Positions 13,358 through 13,801 of a DNA stretch of 13,801 bases are shown one piece after another (the first letter of the stretch is position 1; the number at the start of each line of letters is the position of its first letter). The notes under the pieces were generated by a model that was not told the DNA's origin, ran no database searches, and was given only the letters and a program-made list of their open reading frames with translations. The stretch lies in contig CAYPZT010000029.1 in NCBI GenBank assembly GCA_964415435.1, positions 1 to 13,801 on the forward strand. The letters are read 5' to 3'. This stretch comes from CAYPZT01 sp964415435. GTDB taxonomy: Bacteria; Patescibacteriota; Microgenomatia; UBA1406; GWC2-37-13. Both the position numbers and the translations under genes were made by a program.

Positions 13358-13404
13358 AGTGAAATGAACTCAGTTGTCAACCCTCCGAAAGGAGGGTTTT
13401 TATT
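13336..13404 (+). terminator. Phe/Tyr attenuator with terminator before the hydroxylase
   Basis: Segment 1 CCCT (13336-13339), segment 2 CGGAGGG (13342-13348), segment 3 CCCTCCG (13381-13387), segment 4 GGAGGG (13391-13396) and TTTTTATT. The terminator is AACCCTCC-GAAA-GGAGGGTT. The 2:3 antiterminator has 7 perfect pairs and can enclose a small hairpin ACTGA/TCAGT (13353-13357/13370-13374). The layout copies the trp attenuator on the other strand, including the GAAA loop. Confidence 0.87.
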
Positions 13405-13419
13405 AATTTTTATACCTAT

Positions 13420-13801
13420 ATGAAATTTACAAAAGATCAACATAACCTCTGGAAAGCGCTTTTGAAAAAACAGCTACCTAATGTGCAAAATTTTGCCTGT
13501 CAGGAATACCTTCAAGGACTAAAACATATGGATTTTCCCACAGATCGCATTCCAACGCTCGAGTTTCTTAACAGTAAAATGAAGCCATCGACCGGATGGA
13601 GAGCGAAACGTACAAAGATAAGATATATTGACTCAGTGCCATGGTATGAGCATTTTATAAAAAGAGAGTTTGTTGTAACAAATTTTCTGAGAAGCTGGGA
13701 AGAGTTTGAGTTCACTCATGAGCCCGATATGTTTCACGACATTTTCGGACATCTTCCCTTTCATACGATCCGCGCATACACAAAATTCATAGAACTTTTT
13801 G
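13420..13801 (+). CDS. Pterin-dependent aromatic amino acid hydroxylase (phenylalanine 4-monooxygenase-like), 5' part
   Basis: The first 127 codons; the gene runs off the window. It aligns with single-domain bacterial phenylalanine hydroxylases: TKDQHNLWKALLKKQ, YLQGLKHMDFPTDRIPTLEFLN, STGWRA, WYEHFIKREFVVTNFLR and HEPDMFHDIFGHLPF. The last holds the HDxxGH motif with the two iron-ligand histidines. The third ligand, a glutamate, would lie beyond the window. There is no N-terminal ACT regulatory domain. The reaction would be Phe to Tyr using tetrahydropterin, O2 and Fe(II); a tryptophan hydroxylase cannot be excluded. The start is the first ATG after the attenuator and has no Shine-Dalgarno sequence at useful spacing. 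Expression must pass both a T-box and a Phe/Tyr leader attenuator, which suits a gene making tyrosine. Confidence 0.93.
   Translation, partial: MKFTKDQHNLWKALLKKQLPNVQNFACQEYLQGLKHMDFPTDRIPTLEFLNSKMKPSTGWRAKRTKIRYIDSVPWYEHFIKREFVVTNFLRSWEEFEFTHEPDMFHDIFGHLPFHTIRAYTKFIELF

Noticed and set aside
1..13801. tRNA genes, rRNA, CRISPR repeats, insertion sequences
   Set aside because: Looked for cloverleaf arms, regular repeats and transposase motifs by eye on both strands; none found.

Overview
The window is chromosomal, moderately AT-rich bacterial DNA that uses the standard code (TGA ends several genes). There are no mobile elements, CRISPR arrays, rRNAs or tRNAs that I can see. Archaeal-type cofactor enzymes, compact genes, ATGA overlaps and several apparently leaderless transcripts point to a candidate-phyla-radiation (Patescibacteria/Microgenomates-like) genome. 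That placement is an inference, not a demonstrated fact.

Layout. 1-462 (+): 3' part of an SGNH/GDSL-like hydrolase. 535-2172 (+): multi-pass GT-C (TMTC-like) glycosyltransferase with C-terminal TPRs. 2167-3339 (-): HAD-like domain joined to a uridine-kinase-like P-loop kinase. 3401-5815 (-): leuS. 5851-6834 (-): unrecognised 327-aa protein. 8992 down to 6866 (-): tight operon of deoxynucleoside kinase, NMN adenylyltransferase, and a fusion of archaeal-type phosphopantetheine adenylyltransferase with GTP-dependent dephospho-CoA kinase. 9191-10375 (+): tgt, behind a long folded 5' leader. 10439-10768 (-): glycine-tailed RRM protein, convergent with tgt across a shared bidirectional terminator. 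13003 down to 10954 (-): trpR, a Trp leader peptide with attenuator, a GNAT acetyltransferase and trpS. 13064-13801 (+): divergent transcription unit with a T-box, a Phe/Tyr leader-peptide attenuator and an aromatic amino acid hydroxylase cut by the window end.

The most remarkable part is 12650-13420, a hub for aromatic amino acid control. On the minus strand a true TrpR-type repressor lies behind a promoter whose -10 sits inside a near-perfect E. coli-type trp operator. Its stop codon overlaps (ATGA) the start of a 19-codon leader peptide with tandem Trp codons. This is followed by a complete 1:2 / 2:3 / 3:4 attenuator set in front of a GNAT gene and trpS. On the plus strand a T-box (CAAGG-UGGUACC-ACGA antiterminator plus terminator) is followed immediately by a second leader peptide with six consecutive Tyr/Phe codons and its own attenuator, then the hydroxylase. 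The two leader-peptide attenuators share the same hairpin core, so three regulatory mechanisms usually met in different bacteria appear within about 770 bp.
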